Origin: Neobacillus cucumis
GTDB lineage: Bacteria > Bacillota > Bacilli > Bacillales > Cytobacillaceae
DNA: 64,000 nt
NCBI RefSeq assembly: GCF_016908975.1
Contig: NZ_JAFBEX010000007.1
Location: forward strand, 186,001 to 250,000
Direction of reading: 5' to 3'
Of this stretch, positions 1 through 8,199 are shown piece after piece; position 1 is the first letter of the stretch; every line of letters starts with the position of its first letter. The notes under the pieces were generated by a model. That model had not been told where the DNA came from. It made no database searches and worked only from the letters and a program-made list of their open reading frames with translations. Made by a program: the position numbers and the translations under genes.

Positions 1-340
1 CCTCCATTTTGTTGTCTAATTCTAAAAAGAGTTTTTCGAATTCAGGATTCAGATATTGCGCCACAAGCAGAGCGTCTTGCTCGGAATGAAAGACATTACC
101 AAAACTCATGGGGATGATTGTGTATTGTTGCATGACTTTTGAGATGGTCTGCTGATGAGCCAATAGATTATTCCGATTAGGTAATACTTCGTCCGTTACT
201 TTTGTTACTACCAGAGCAGTATTTTGGTGATGGATCGTATAAATTTCATTTTCTACACCGTTCATGGTGACCTTGCCAAATCGCTTTTGTTGTTTTTCAG
301 GGATGACACAAAAAACATACAGACCACTATGTCGACTCAA
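1..340 (-). CDS. gvpF: Gas vesicle protein GvpF/GvpL family, N-terminal part (cut by window edge)
   Basis: The minus-strand frame begins with TTG at 338-340 and stays open to position 1, giving about 113 residues. It opens RHSGLYVFCVIPE and contains VMQQYTIIPMSFGNVF, both typical of the GvpF/GvpL family, minor gas-vesicle proteins needed for vesicle assembly. The TTG overlaps the TGA of gvpN (TTGA), and AGGAAAGG lies a suitable distance upstream, so the start is probably translationally coupled. In Priestia megaterium gvpF follows gvpN, which is why I prefer GvpF to GvpL. The C-terminal half lies outside the window. Confidence 0.8.
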   Translation of the reverse strand, partial: MSRHSGLYVFCVIPEKQQKRFGKVTMNGVENEIYTIHHQNTALVVTKVTDEVLPNRNNLLAHQQTISKVMQQYTIIPMSFGNVFHSEQDALLVAQYLNPEFEKLFLELDNKME

Positions 341-1239
341 TGGTGTTCTTCCTTTCCTATTAATTCTTTAACAATTAACTCCTCTATTTCATTCCGACTC
401 AATTCTGGAAAAATTTGTTTGGCCGGCCGTGTTAATACATCCAGGCACAGGGTCTGATATTGTTTATTCATCGGAACAATGGGGATATTAGCCTTTTTGG
501 CAACAGTTGCGATCATTAGAGACGCCCTTAGACTAGGGCAAATTCCCTTTCCTTGGTGCCTTAACGTAGAAACAAGCCTGACGATTTCCTTTGCTTGTTG
601 CAGGTTGATGGATGTTTTTTGGCGGATAATTTCGATTTCTGTTTCTTGATCACAATAATCCACATGAATGGTGACTAATCGGTCCAAAAGTGCATCCTGT
701 GTATGATAGGTACCTGCATATTCATCTGGATTACTTGTAAAAATAACCGTGAAATCCGGATGACATTTAATAAATGATTCCTTTCCCTTTCCGTAGATAG
801 GAAGCACGTTTTCCTCTAAGAGTGATAAAAATATATTATTCGTTTCTGGGCGTGAACGTGAAAATTCATCATAAATAACGACATGTCCTTTTTTTACAGC
901 CTCTATCAATTGACCAGGAACCCAATTTGGTTTTACCTCTTGTTCTGTTTTATAAACCGAATGGATATAATTATCGATTACTTCTTTCTTAGAAAAACCA
1001 GCATAATGACCAATTAAATCATGATTGGATAACTCATGGTGCCCACGGATAATCGTCATGGGTCTGTTTAATAGTGCAGCGATATGTTCGGCGAGACTGG
1101 TTTTTCCAACACCAGAGGGACCAACAAAATGGACCGGATATCCAGCCTTTAAATATTGAAGTGACCTTTTAATGATATCCTCAAAAAAAGCTGTTTTGAC
1201 AAAGCCTTCTGTTTGATTCACTATCCTTGACTGGTTCAA
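337..1239 (-). CDS. gvpN: Gas vesicle protein GvpN, AAA+ ATPase
   Basis: 300 residues, the usual GvpN length. It has a Walker A motif (GPSGVGKTS, about residues 40-48), a Walker B region (HVVIYDEFSR, about 120) and the MoxR-like AAA+ layout of the family. GvpN is an accessory ATPase that promotes growth of gas vesicles beyond the small bicone stage. The start is TTG at 1239, preceded by AAAGGAGGAAAGAAAA. It lies downstream of gvpA, separated by a hairpin, and overlaps gvpF by 4 bp, so the three genes form one operon. In P. megaterium several genes (P, Q, B, R) sit between gvpA and gvpN; none is present here. Confidence 0.92.
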   Translation of the reverse strand: MNQSRIVNQTEGFVKTAFFEDIIKRSLQYLKAGYPVHFVGPSGVGKTSLAEHIAALLNRPMTIIRGHHELSNHDLIGHYAGFSKKEVIDNYIHSVYKTEQEVKPNWVPGQLIEAVKKGHVVIYDEFSRSRPETNNIFLSLLEENVLPIYGKGKESFIKCHPDFTVIFTSNPDEYAGTYHTQDALLDRLVTIHVDYCDQETEIEIIRQKTSINLQQAKEIVRLVSTLRHQGKGICPSLRASLMIATVAKKANIPIVPMNKQYQTLCLDVLTRPAKQIFPELSRNEIEELIVKELIGKEEHH

Positions 1240-1279
1240 TTTTCTTTCCTCCTTTTGTTAGGTTATTATCATACAAGAA

Positions 1280-1304
1280 GCCAAGGCAACAGTTCTGCCT
1301 TGGC
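1280..1304 (-). terminator. Hairpin between gvpA and gvpN (partial terminator or mRNA stabiliser)
   Basis: A 9-bp perfect stem (GCCAAGGCA / TGCCTTGGC) with a 7-nt loop lies just after the gvpA stop. On the minus strand it is followed by TTCTTGTATG, a weak U tract. It could lower gvpN/gvpF expression relative to the structural gene gvpA or protect the gvpA message from 3' decay. That role is inference. Confidence 0.55.
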
Positions 1305-1322
1305 TCCTCCTTAAGAAACTAT

Positions 1323-1583
1323 TTAAAGCGCAGCCTCTAACCCTGCTTCTTCTCCATGATGGTGATCGTGGTCATGGTCATGGTGTTTTAGAAGACCAAC
1401 TGCTTTGGCGTATTTTAACCAAGTATCCACACTTGCGATAACAATACGTGCATCAATTGTCAATAGTTCAATTCCCACTAATGAAACACGAGCCCACAAA
1501 TCAATAACTACACCCTTATCTAGAATACGGTCGATAACTTCCGCTAAGCTCGAGGAGTCTACACTTTTTTGAATAGCAGCCAT
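1323..1583 (-). CDS. gvpA: Gas vesicle structural protein GvpA with His-rich tail
   Basis: 86 residues from the ATG at 1583, chosen because GAGAGGAGGGG sits 6-7 nt upstream; an in-frame ATG at 1613 would add ten atypical residues. The core ([49 protein letters not shown]) is the highly conserved GvpA shell protein that assembles into the ribbed gas-vesicle wall. After GLL the usual acidic tail is replaced by [15 protein letters not shown], a histidine/aspartate-rich run. First gene of the visible gvp operon. Confidence 0.95.
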   Translation of the reverse strand: MAAIQKSVDSSSLAEVIDRILDKGVVIDLWARVSLVGIELLTIDARIVIASVDTWLKYAKAVGLLKHHDHDHDHHHGEEAGLEAAL

Positions 1584-1726
1584 TAAATCCCCTCCTCTCA
1601 TAACCGCTGCCAAAGCAGACCAACCACATCTTTAACAGCAATACTTATTCATATAAACGAAGTACTTTATTATATGAAACCATGGCATAAATTGGACTAG
1701 ACAAGTTATTCACTTTCAATAATTTG

Positions 1727-1749
1727 TTATTGGTGCCTGACACCAATAA
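1727..1749. repeat. GGTGCCTGACACC palindrome between gvpA and the membrane gene
   Basis: TTATTGGTG and CACCAATAA flank CCTGA, making a 9-bp inverted repeat. The core TGGTGCCTGACACCA recurs in variant form at 5577-5591 and inside the terminator at 61492-61540. It lies in the upstream region of gvpA, where I could not identify a convincing sigma-A promoter. Confidence 0.5.
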
Positions 1750-1807
1750 AGGACACTGTCCATTCCCTGTGTACATTTAACTGTTGCACGTATAATCAAT
1801 ATTCAAA

Positions 1808-1850
1808 TAAAAAGGCTACACCTCTTATACAATACGAGGTGTAGCCTTTT
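1808..1850 (-). terminator. Rho-independent terminator of the 1857-2252 gene
   Basis: The stem AAAGGCTACACCTC / GAGGTGTAGCCTTT has an 11-nt loop. On the minus strand a TTTTTATTTG tract follows, directly after the stop of the membrane-protein gene. Confidence 0.85.
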
Positions 1851-1856
1851 GCTATT

Positions 1857-2252
1857 CTAGTGTTTCATTTGCGGCCTTGTGAAGAAAATTCCAAAACCTA
1901 TTCCAATCATAGCGGCTAGGAGATGAACGGTGCCTGTTGAGATAGACAGGAATTTGATTGTACTTCCATAATATTCATTCGTTAATTTCAATAATACTCC
2001 CTCGAAGATTGGTTTATATAAAAATAAATACGGAATGAGAACAGGAATGAAGGCTGACCATTTTCTCCCCAGCAGGTACCTTGATATGACAAAATAAATA
2101 ACGGCTAAAAGAAGCGCCAATCCAAACACAAAGGTATTAATATACCGCAAGGCCCTGTCTGGCTGATCTAAGAAAGCTAACACAATCAAATACACAATCC
2201 AACAAAAAGTTATCAATAAGGCAACTATTTGTGTCCTAAGCAAAAATTTCAT
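1857..2252 (-). CDS. Small integral membrane protein, function unknown
   Basis: 131 residues with four predicted membrane segments (about 8-28, 38-58, 66-84 and 100-125) and a short cytoplasmic-type C-terminus (RPQMKH). AGAGGAGATACTAG precedes the ATG, so it is probably a real gene. I do not recognise a family. It has its own terminator and no close operon partner, lying between the gas-vesicle operon and terD. No function is assigned. Confidence 0.7.
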   Translation of the reverse strand: MKFLLRTQIVALLITFCWIVYLIVLAFLDQPDRALRYINTFVFGLALLLAVIYFVISRYLLGRKWSAFIPVLIPYLFLYKPIFEGVLLKLTNEYYGSTIKFLSISTGTVHLLAAMIGIGFGIFFTRPQMKH

Positions 2253-2418
2253 CTAGTATCTCCTCTACTGCTAATTCATTGACCATTTAAACATACCATA
2301 TAGAATTTGCGATGACTATTATCTTTGAAATAAACGCTTATTTTATCGATTCTTGATTACCTAAAGTTTTTATCAGTAATAATTTCAATATTTCAAAAAA
2401 AAATTACCTTAGAAATAC

Positions 2419-2456
2419 AAAAGGACAAGGAGACATATTTTCTCCTTGTCCTTTTG
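2419..2456 (-). terminator. Terminator of terD
   Basis: The strong inverted repeat AAAGGACAAGGAGA / TCTCCTTGTCCTTT lies about 50 bp after the terD stop, followed on the minus strand by TTTTGTATTTC. Confidence 0.85.
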
Positions 2457-2504
2457 TTATTACGATTCGACCTAGCTAGACAAACCAACCGGGTTTTCTC
2501 ACTT

Positions 2505-3086
2505 TTATCCTACGTTAAGACCGAAGTCGGTAGCAATACGCGCAAGACCGCCTTGGTAGCCGGAGCCAACCGCTGAGAATTTCCATTCGCCATTGTGGCG
2601 GTATAACTCACCTACAATAATGGCCGTCTCGATTGAGAAATCCTCTCCTAAATCATAACGAATAAGCTCTTGATTTGTTTCTTCATTTACCACACGGCAG
2701 AAGGCATTCGAAACCTGGCCAAAATTTTGCCCTCTTGCTTCGGCATCATGAATCGTAATGACAAATGAAATTCGTTCTACTTGCGCTGGAACTGCCGCTA
2801 AATCAACCTTCACCTGCTCATCGTCGCCGTCCCCTGCGCCCGTCCGATTATCACCTGTATGTACAACGGAACCATTACCGCCTTCAAGCTGATTATAAAA
2901 TACAAAATCCTTCTCAGAAGAACACTTTCCATTTGCATTTAACAAAAAAATACTGGCATCTAAATCGAAATCGTTTCCGCCATCATAACGGTTCGTATCC
3001 CAGCCCAAACCAATAATAACCTTCGATAAACCAGGATTGGTTTTGGTTAAATCAATTTTTTGACCTTTCGATAATGAAATTGCCAT
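2505..3086 (-). CDS. terD: TerD-family calcium-binding stress protein
   Basis: 193 residues from the ATG of [13 protein letters not shown]; the in-frame upstream codons are rejected because TerD proteins start here and GGGTG lies upstream. TerD domains bind Ca2+ through acidic loops, visible as [15 protein letters not shown] (about 36-50) and [10 protein letters not shown]. TerD belongs to the Ter general stress system (tellurite, phage and envelope stress). Here it stands alone, whereas in Bacillus subtilis homologues lie in the yceCDEFGH operon. An ATP-grasp protein is about 700 bp away and a TerC-family gene is at 62.3 kb; whether they cooperate is inference. Confidence 0.92.
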   Translation of the reverse strand: MAISLSKGQKIDLTKTNPGLSKVIIGLGWDTNRYDGGNDFDLDASIFLLNANGKCSSEKDFVFYNQLEGGNGSVVHTGDNRTGAGDGDDEQVKVDLAAVPAQVERISFVITIHDAEARGQNFGQVSNAFCRVVNEETNQELIRYDLGEDFSIETAIIVGELYRHNGEWKFSAVGSGYQGGLARIATDFGLNVG

Positions 3087-3292
3087 TCTAACAACACCCT
3101 TTCCATTACATATTAAATTACTTTCGCGGAACATTAGAACCCTAGAATAAGTTCCAATACCTTCCTTTATTCTACAAAAATAATACCCATTTTACTACTT
3201 TTAACTCATAAAACACTTCACAGCCATTAATCAGTTTCATTTTGAGAAAAATTGGTTACATTAAGAAATGTTAAACCTAATATGGCAAGATA

Positions 3293-3301
3293 TGCTATAA
3301 T
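3293..3301 (+). promoter_or_regulatory. Extended -10 promoter element for the GIY-YIG gene
   Basis: TGCTATAAT (TGn plus a perfect TATAAT) lies about 54 bp before the ATG at 3355, with no recognisable -35. This is the usual pattern of an extended -10 promoter. Confidence 0.5.
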
Positions 3302-3354
3302 GAAATCTTGGCAAGTTGAAGCCGGTTATTTTTTTGCAGGGAGCGAAGCATTTT

Positions 3355-3729
3355 ATGATAAAAATTGAAATACCAAACCCAGATGTCGTTATTACAAAAA
3401 GCAGGCAAGTTGGTGAAAAAGTAGAATCACCCTTAAGCAGTGTCTATGGTTTTACCAATTATAATAAGATACCTCGCGACAAAGGCGGCATAATCTTATT
3501 TTTTAACAACAAAGACGAGTTATTATTTGTTGGAAAAGCTAGAAAACTCCGTCCTCGGGTAAAGCGCCATTTTGAAGATACTGTTTCACCCATTAAGGCA
3601 CATCGTGATGATGTTTATAAAATTGCTGTCATCGTGGTGGATGAACCAATGGAAAGAGAAATCTACGAAACGTACATCATTAATACATTACAAGCTAAAT
3701 ACAATATCGAAAAAGTTTTCTATAAATAA
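3355..3729 (+). CDS. GIY-YIG nuclease-domain protein (YurQ-like)
   Basis: 124 residues from the ATG at 3355 (MIKIEIPNPDVV), preceded by AGGGAG about 11 nt upstream; the longer TTG frame has no site. The segment GGIILFFNNKDELLFVGKARKLRPRVKRHF fits the GIY-YIG fold in split pieces: GIILFF in place of GIY, FVGKA in place of YIG, and conserved basic residues. The C-terminal part carries E-x-Y-E-T-YIINTLQAKYN. It resembles the small stand-alone B. subtilis YurQ-type protein, related to the UvrC N-terminal domain. A role in DNA repair is family-based inference; the substrate is unknown. Confidence 0.7.
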   Translation: MIKIEIPNPDVVITKSRQVGEKVESPLSSVYGFTNYNKIPRDKGGIILFFNNKDELLFVGKARKLRPRVKRHFEDTVSPIKAHRDDVYKIAVIVVDEPMEREIYETYIINTLQAKYNIEKVFYK

Positions 3730-3735
3730 TAAGAT

Positions 3736-3780
3736 AAGAGCAGGTTTTTACTTCGTTAATGAAGAACCTGCTCTTTTTCT
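3736..3780. terminator. Bidirectional terminator between convergent genes
   Basis: AAGAGCAGGTT pairs with AACCTGCTCTT around an inner TTC/GAA hairpin, followed by TTTTTC on the plus strand. It separates the GIY-YIG gene from the convergent ATP-grasp gene. Confidence 0.85.
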
Positions 3781-4809
3781 TTAACTGATATCACCATATT
3801 TTAATATCATTTCTTTCTCAATATGACTAGCCCTTATCCCAAATTGGGGTCTAAAGTGTCCAATTTCTTCACCTAATAAGATCTTAATCGCCATATACGG
3901 AAAATTAATCCCGGAAAGACAGCTGAAATGCAGTCCGCCGCTCATCCGCGGGTTAATTTCAAGGAGTTTCGGGACACTATCAGTATATTTCACCTGGATA
4001 TTAAATACATATGGCAATTTGTAGAGCCGGTGAAACTTGTGGGCTAGATCAATCAGCTCAGCACTTTCTACCAACTCCCTAACACGTCCATCCCCTTTCA
4101 TTCGAGGAATCGCCGCATACAATCGGTCTGACGATGCCAGGCAATCAATACTGTACTCTCTTCCCTCTAGATACTCCAGCACCATTAAATCAGGAAACGT
4201 CTCCTGTTGTCCTAAAATTTCACAGGCATGGTTATAGGAAATTCGATAGCCTCCGCCACTATGGAATAGATGATGAATGGACTCCATCTCTTCCTTAATT
4301 ACGCGAAAACCTTGTGCACCTTCGCCAACGGCGGGCTTAAAACAAACCGTATGCCCTTTTTCCTTCAAGCCACTATAAGCCTTTTTAAAATCATCAATAT
4401 TATTGACAATATGATAGTCCGGAATTGTAAAAATCGGTTCTCCACTGATTAACGTTTGATATGCAGCTGCCTTATTATCCAGTGTTTCCATAAGGGCGGC
4501 ATCAGGACAAACAAGGACCTTAACTCCCAATGCCTCAAATTCCGCCAACCGCTTCGATATGAGAACATTTTCTTTCCGTGGAATAAAAATATCAATCCCG
4601 TGCTTTTGGCAAAAATCCAGACAAAATTCTATATACTCATCCCCTGAAACGTCAGGTTCGACAAAAGCATAATCACAATTTTGTAGATACAGTGCATCTT
4701 TATTAGGACTTGTGCCATAAATCGTAAACTTGCGATGGTCTTCATTATCTCTGATCATGTCCATATAATGGGATACAGTCGTAAACCATCGATTAAACCA
4801 AATCTTCAT
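3781..4809 (-). CDS. ATP-grasp domain carboxylate-amine ligase-like protein
   Basis: 342 residues. An N-terminal pre-ATP-grasp domain (about 1-110, with HGIDIFIPRKENVLISKR) is followed by an ATP-grasp region: TVCFKPAVGEGAQGFRVI is the ATP-binding glycine-rich loop, VLEYLEGREYSIDCLA matches the E-YL-G-EYSVD motif, and LLEINPRMSGG is the Mg-binding motif near 300. Such enzymes join a carboxylate to an amine via an acyl-phosphate. The substrate is unknown. AGAGAGG precedes the ATG. ATP-grasp ligases are a recurring partner of Ter-type stress loci, and terD lies two genes away on the same strand, but not in the same transcript. A tail-to-tail terminator follows. Confidence 0.8.
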   Translation of the reverse strand: MKIWFNRWFTTVSHYMDMIRDNEDHRKFTIYGTSPNKDALYLQNCDYAFVEPDVSGDEYIEFCLDFCQKHGIDIFIPRKENVLISKRLAEFEALGVKVLVCPDAALMETLDNKAAAYQTLISGEPIFTIPDYHIVNNIDDFKKAYSGLKEKGHTVCFKPAVGEGAQGFRVIKEEMESIHHLFHSGGGYRISYNHACEILGQQETFPDLMVLEYLEGREYSIDCLASSDRLYAAIPRMKGDGRVRELVESAELIDLAHKFHRLYKLPYVFNIQVKYTDSVPKLLEINPRMSGGLHFSCLSGINFPYMAIKILLGEEIGHFRPQFGIRASHIEKEMILKYGDIS

Positions 4810-4884
4810 TGTAAACCTCTCTTACTTTAAAAAATTGACTTTTCCATTATGGACAGGAATGTTAAATTTTATAATAATGTTTTC

Positions 4885-4919
4885 CAAAAAAAAAACGCTT
4901 CCACAAAATAGGAAACGTT
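4885..4919 (-). terminator. Terminator of the flavodoxin gene
   Basis: On the minus strand AACGTTTCC pairs with GGAAGCGTT around an 8-nt loop and is followed by a run of ten T. Confidence 0.85.
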
Positions 4920-4949
4920 CAGGGCCTTTATTATATATTATTCATGCAC

Positions 4950-5444
4950 TTAAGCGTTGATCTTTAAATGATTAAATCGTAAAGCAAACTCCGAAATCGC
5001 TTCCAAATCTAACCTGGATTGGTCGGATGTAATGCCATCCACCTTTTTGACAACTTGTCTTTCAAAAAAATTTATTTTGGAAACGAGGAATTCTCCTCCA
5101 AATAAGCCGAGGGCAACCGCATTCTTGCGTAAATCTTGAGGAAAAGCATTATTAAATTGTTCAACAGCCATTTCTCCCTCACGCATACAAACAAGAAAAA
5201 GACCTAATTCCTTTCCTAATAGTTCTTCATGGTGGGCTTGAATAAATCTTTTTATTCTTCGTTGAATCATGCCGGCATGAATCGACCCACCTATAATCAC
5301 CGTATCAAACTCTTTTAAATCAACGATGCTTTTATCGTGATTTAAATCTACTGAAACCACTTCTCCTGTAAGCTTTTCATTTAATACCCCAACGACCTTT
5401 TCAGTAGTCCCATGGGATGAGCAATAAACAATTAAAGATTTCAT
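4950..5444 (-). CDS. Flavodoxin-domain protein (HemG/flavodoxin_5-like)
   Basis: 164 residues from the ATG at 5444; AAAGGA is 9 nt upstream. MKSLIVYCSSHGTTEKV is the FMN-phosphate loop at the N-terminus, and DTVIIGGSIHAGMIQRRIKRFI is the typical flavodoxin_5 segment found in menaquinone-dependent protoporphyrinogen oxidase (HemG). No haem genes are adjacent, so the specific HemG reaction should not be assumed; a general FMN-dependent quinone or redox role is safer. It is monocistronic with its own terminator. Confidence 0.75.
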   Translation of the reverse strand: MKSLIVYCSSHGTTEKVVGVLNEKLTGEVVSVDLNHDKSIVDLKEFDTVIIGGSIHAGMIQRRIKRFIQAHHEELLGKELGLFLVCMREGEMAVEQFNNAFPQDLRKNAVALGLFGGEFLVSKINFFERQVVKKVDGITSDQSRLDLEAISEFALRFNHLKINA

Positions 5445-5576
5445 GATCAACAATCCTTTCTATATTAATAGAATTCAGCCGTTCTGACATTCTCCAACCA
5501 AGGTGCGAATATACTAATTTCATTATAATTCCTAAAACCCTAAAAACAGGTGTAAATATTGGCAATATTAGTACAA

Positions 5577-5591
5577 TGGTGCCTAACACCA
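5577..5591. repeat. GGTGCCTAACACC palindrome (second copy of recurring motif)
   Basis: TGGTGCCTAACACCA lies directly downstream of the esterase terminator stem. It differs by one base from the motif at 1731-1745. Confidence 0.5.
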
Positions 5592-5593
5592 AA

Positions 5594-5628
5594 TAACGTG
5601 AAGGCCAAAGTTCTGCCTTCACGTTTTA
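5594..5628 (-). terminator. Stem-loop overlapping the esterase stop codon
   Basis: AACGTGAAGGC pairs with GCCTTCACGTT around a 9-nt loop. The left arm includes the TGA of the esterase gene. The U tract is poor (ATTTGG), so termination efficiency is uncertain. Confidence 0.6.
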
Positions 5629-6533
5629 AAAATCTGTTTGATAAATTGGCCGATTTCTCTAGTGGCCTTCTTAGCTTCCGGCAATAAATCCCCACTAATT
5701 TGCCAAACATGCCACATTCCGTCCCATACCTTAATCGACACGTTAACATTTGCATCCTTCGCTTTGGCGGCAAGCATTGACGCGTCACTTTGTAATATTT
5801 CATGAGTCCCCGATTGAATGAAAAGTGGCGGTAATCCGGTAAGGTCTGCAAAAATAGGCGATATCAATGGGTGGTCAAGTGACTCCGTACCTGCATACAT
5901 CCGTGCTGCTTCCATTACTGCCTTTACACTTAAATACGGATCGATTTCCCTGTTTTTTTGATAGCTTTCCCCGCTGCTGGTTAAATCTACCCATGGTGAA
6001 AGACACACAATTCCAGCCGGCAGCGGCTCATTTTGATCCCTCAACACGAGTGCGGTGGCCAAACACAAACCTCCTCCTGCAGAATCTCCTGCGAAAATAA
6101 TATCATTTTCAGTGTACCCTTGCTTTAACAGCCAACGGTATACATTAACCGCGTCTTCAATGGCGGCTGGGAAAGGATGTTCAGGAGCCAATCGATATTC
6201 AGGGAACAGTACATTCACACCAGCTGCTTTCCCGATCCTCGCAGCGAGCGGTCGGTGAGTGTTGGCTGAGCAAAGGGCATAACCACCACCGTGAAGATAA
6301 AGAACCACTTTTCCTGGCAAAGTGGTACCAGTCGCGAGCCACTCTGCATATAATCCATCCAATTGGAGGGGAACAACCTGACAATTTTTCGGTAGCTTGC
6401 CCATCTTACTGGCAGCCATATCCAGCATCTCCCGCTTCTCCTCAATCCCTCTTTCCCTTATTCCTTTTTTCACCGCCTTTTTCACTGAAAGCTTAATTGC
6501 TTTTTCAAAAAAATAACTTTGAAAACTTGACAT
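5619..6533 (-). CDS. Alpha/beta hydrolase, hormone-sensitive-lipase (HSL) family esterase
   Basis: 304 residues, normal for the family. It has the oxyanion HGGG motif at 81-84, the nucleophile elbow GDSAGG with Ser151, Asp250 in HEILQSDAS and His275 in GMWHVW, making a complete Ser-Asp-His triad. YRLAPEHPFPAAIEDA (113-128) is the family hallmark. These enzymes hydrolyse short acyl esters in the cytoplasm. There is no signal peptide; the N-terminus is a basic amphipathic cap helix. AAGGTGG lies upstream of the ATG. It is a single gene, and the substrate is unknown. Confidence 0.9.
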   Translation of the reverse strand: MSSFQSYFFEKAIKLSVKKAVKKGIRERGIEEKREMLDMAASKMGKLPKNCQVVPLQLDGLYAEWLATGTTLPGKVVLYLHGGGYALCSANTHRPLAARIGKAAGVNVLFPEYRLAPEHPFPAAIEDAVNVYRWLLKQGYTENDIIFAGDSAGGGLCLATALVLRDQNEPLPAGIVCLSPWVDLTSSGESYQKNREIDPYLSVKAVMEAARMYAGTESLDHPLISPIFADLTGLPPLFIQSGTHEILQSDASMLAAKAKDANVNVSIKVWDGMWHVWQISGDLLPEAKKATREIGQFIKQIFKT

Positions 6534-6781
6534 GGTTAAATTCCACCTTTTCAGCCAACTTCTGTTAATTTTATTATACTAAAAAAAGACGAACTATTAG
6601 AATGACCTTTATTCATTTCTAAAATTTTGTAAATATTCTATAACAATTCAACCTGCCTATAGTACAATTAGGTTAATAGGAGGTGTTCTAAAAAAATATC
6701 CATCAAGGAAGAGGAAGTTGAACAAACCGCTGATTCTGCCAGTGCCTCGGGAAAGTTGTTAACTTGAAAGGGGGAAATGAC

Positions 6782-8056
6782 TTGGGTCCTTTATCAAAAC
6801 AAGAAAAAAGCTGGGTATTTTATGATTGGGCAAATTCTGCCTATTCCATCCTGATTACAACTGCAATCTTTCCTTTGTATTTTAAAGCAGCGGCCAAACA
6901 AGCCGGACTTGCCGCCTCCACTTCCACAGCCTACTGGGGTTATACTAATTCGTTTGCCACTCTGTTAATTTCTCTTTGTGCTCCAATTTTAGGAACTATC
7001 GCCGATTTCAAAGGCTTCAAAAAACGATTCTTCACCTTTTTTTTAGCCCTTGGAATTATTTTCACCTTGTTACTCGCTGTTGTGCCAAGTAATCAATGGC
7101 TCATTCTCTTAATCTGTTACATGGTTACCGTCATTGGCTTTGGAGGTACCAATATTTTTTATGATGCCTTCTTGGTTGATGTAACGACCGAAGACCGGAT
7201 GAATCAAGTTTCCTCCAAAGGCTTTGCCATGGGCTACATCGGCAGTACCATCCCGTTTATTATCGGCATCGCTCTCATTCTTTTATCACAGCAAGGTATA
7301 CTCCCGCTTACTGTTACAGTTGCCAGTCAGTTTGCCTTTGCTATCACTGCCCTATGGTGGGGGTTATTTACGATCCCTATGCTAAAAAATGTCAAGCAGG
7401 TATATTACAAGGAACGTGTACCAAACCCAGTTGCCACCGGGTTTCGCCAACTTGTTCATACCTTTAAAAAGATCAGGCTTTATCGTCCACTCTTTTTATT
7501 CTTATTTGCCTATTTCTTTTATATTGATGGAGTCAATACAATCATTACGATGTCTACCACTTATGGGTCGGATATCGGGATTTCCTCCACTACTCTATTA
7601 ATCATTTTATTTGCGACTCAAGTGGTGGCCGCGCCGTTTTCGGTTTTATATGGTAAACTGGCAGATCGCTTTAAGGGCAAAAAAATGCTGATAGTGGGGA
7701 TTTTTGTCTATATCGTCATTTGTATCTATGCTTATTTTTTAAAAACAGCATTAGATTTCTGGATCCTCGCCATGCTTGTCGCCTCCTCACAGGGAGGAAT
7801 ACAGGCACTAAGCCGTTCCTACTTTGCTAAGCTGGTCCCAAAGGATAGTGTAAATGAGTTTTTTGGCTTTTATAGTATTTTTTACAAATTCGCCTCCATC
7901 CTAGGTCCCTCTTTAATGGGCGTTACCTCACAAATTACCAGGAATACCAATAGTGGTGTGTTTAGCTTGGTCATTCTATTTATCATTGGTGGAGTTTTGC
8001 TTTTGAAAGTACCAGAAAAAGAGCCTATCCCAACATCCAATTCTTTGTCACACTAG
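6782..8056 (+). CDS. MFS transporter, UMF1/Atg22-like family
   Basis: About 424 residues, with a TTG start at 6782 that places AAAGGGGG 7 nt upstream; TTG 6764 would overlap that site. KSWVFYDWANSAYSILITTAIFPLYF is the characteristic first segment of the Atg22-like/UMF1 branch. About 12 hydrophobic helices follow, and QGGIQALSRSYFAKLVPK (about 340) is the conserved second-half motif. It is an integral membrane transporter; in yeast Atg22 exports vacuolar amino acids. The bacterial substrate is unknown. Resembles B. subtilis YxiO. Followed by a terminator; no operon partner. Confidence 0.85.
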   Translation: MGPLSKQEKSWVFYDWANSAYSILITTAIFPLYFKAAAKQAGLAASTSTAYWGYTNSFATLLISLCAPILGTIADFKGFKKRFFTFFLALGIIFTLLLAVVPSNQWLILLICYMVTVIGFGGTNIFYDAFLVDVTTEDRMNQVSSKGFAMGYIGSTIPFIIGIALILLSQQGILPLTVTVASQFAFAITALWWGLFTIPMLKNVKQVYYKERVPNPVATGFRQLVHTFKKIRLYRPLFLFLFAYFFYIDGVNTIITMSTTYGSDIGISSTTLLIILFATQVVAAPFSVLYGKLADRFKGKKMLIVGIFVYIVICIYAYFLKTALDFWILAMLVASSQGGIQALSRSYFAKLVPKDSVNEFFGFYSIFYKFASILGPSLMGVTSQITRNTNSGVFSLVILFIIGGVLLLKVPEKEPIPTSNSLSH

Positions 8057-8072
8057 CTGAAAATAATTCTCC

Positions 8073-8108
8073 AGTGCCAGTCATAAATAAATTGGCACTT
8101 TTTTTTAT
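8073..8108 (+). terminator. Terminator of the UMF1-family transporter gene
   Basis: AGTGCCA pairs with TGGCACT and is followed by TTTTTTTTATTTT. Confidence 0.85.
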
Positions 8109-8199
8109 TTTGATTGATTACAGAACTAACGTTCGGTTATAATGAATATATCAGCAATGATTCTAGCTTATCAGAATAAAATTTAAGGAGCATTTGAAA

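Noticed and set aside
1614..1726. Promoter of gvpA
   Set aside because: TATAAT-like strings occur on the minus strand, but none has an acceptable -35 at 16-18 bp; I could not choose one.
4950..5444. Protoporphyrinogen oxidase HemG
   Set aside because: Flavodoxin_5 domain fits, but there is no haem gene context and the specific reaction cannot be read from the sequence.
6680..6763. Possible leader peptide (KKISIKEEEVEQTADSASAS...) before the transporter
   Set aside because: An AGGAGGTG site is present, but no ATG, GTG or TTG follows in the right frame.
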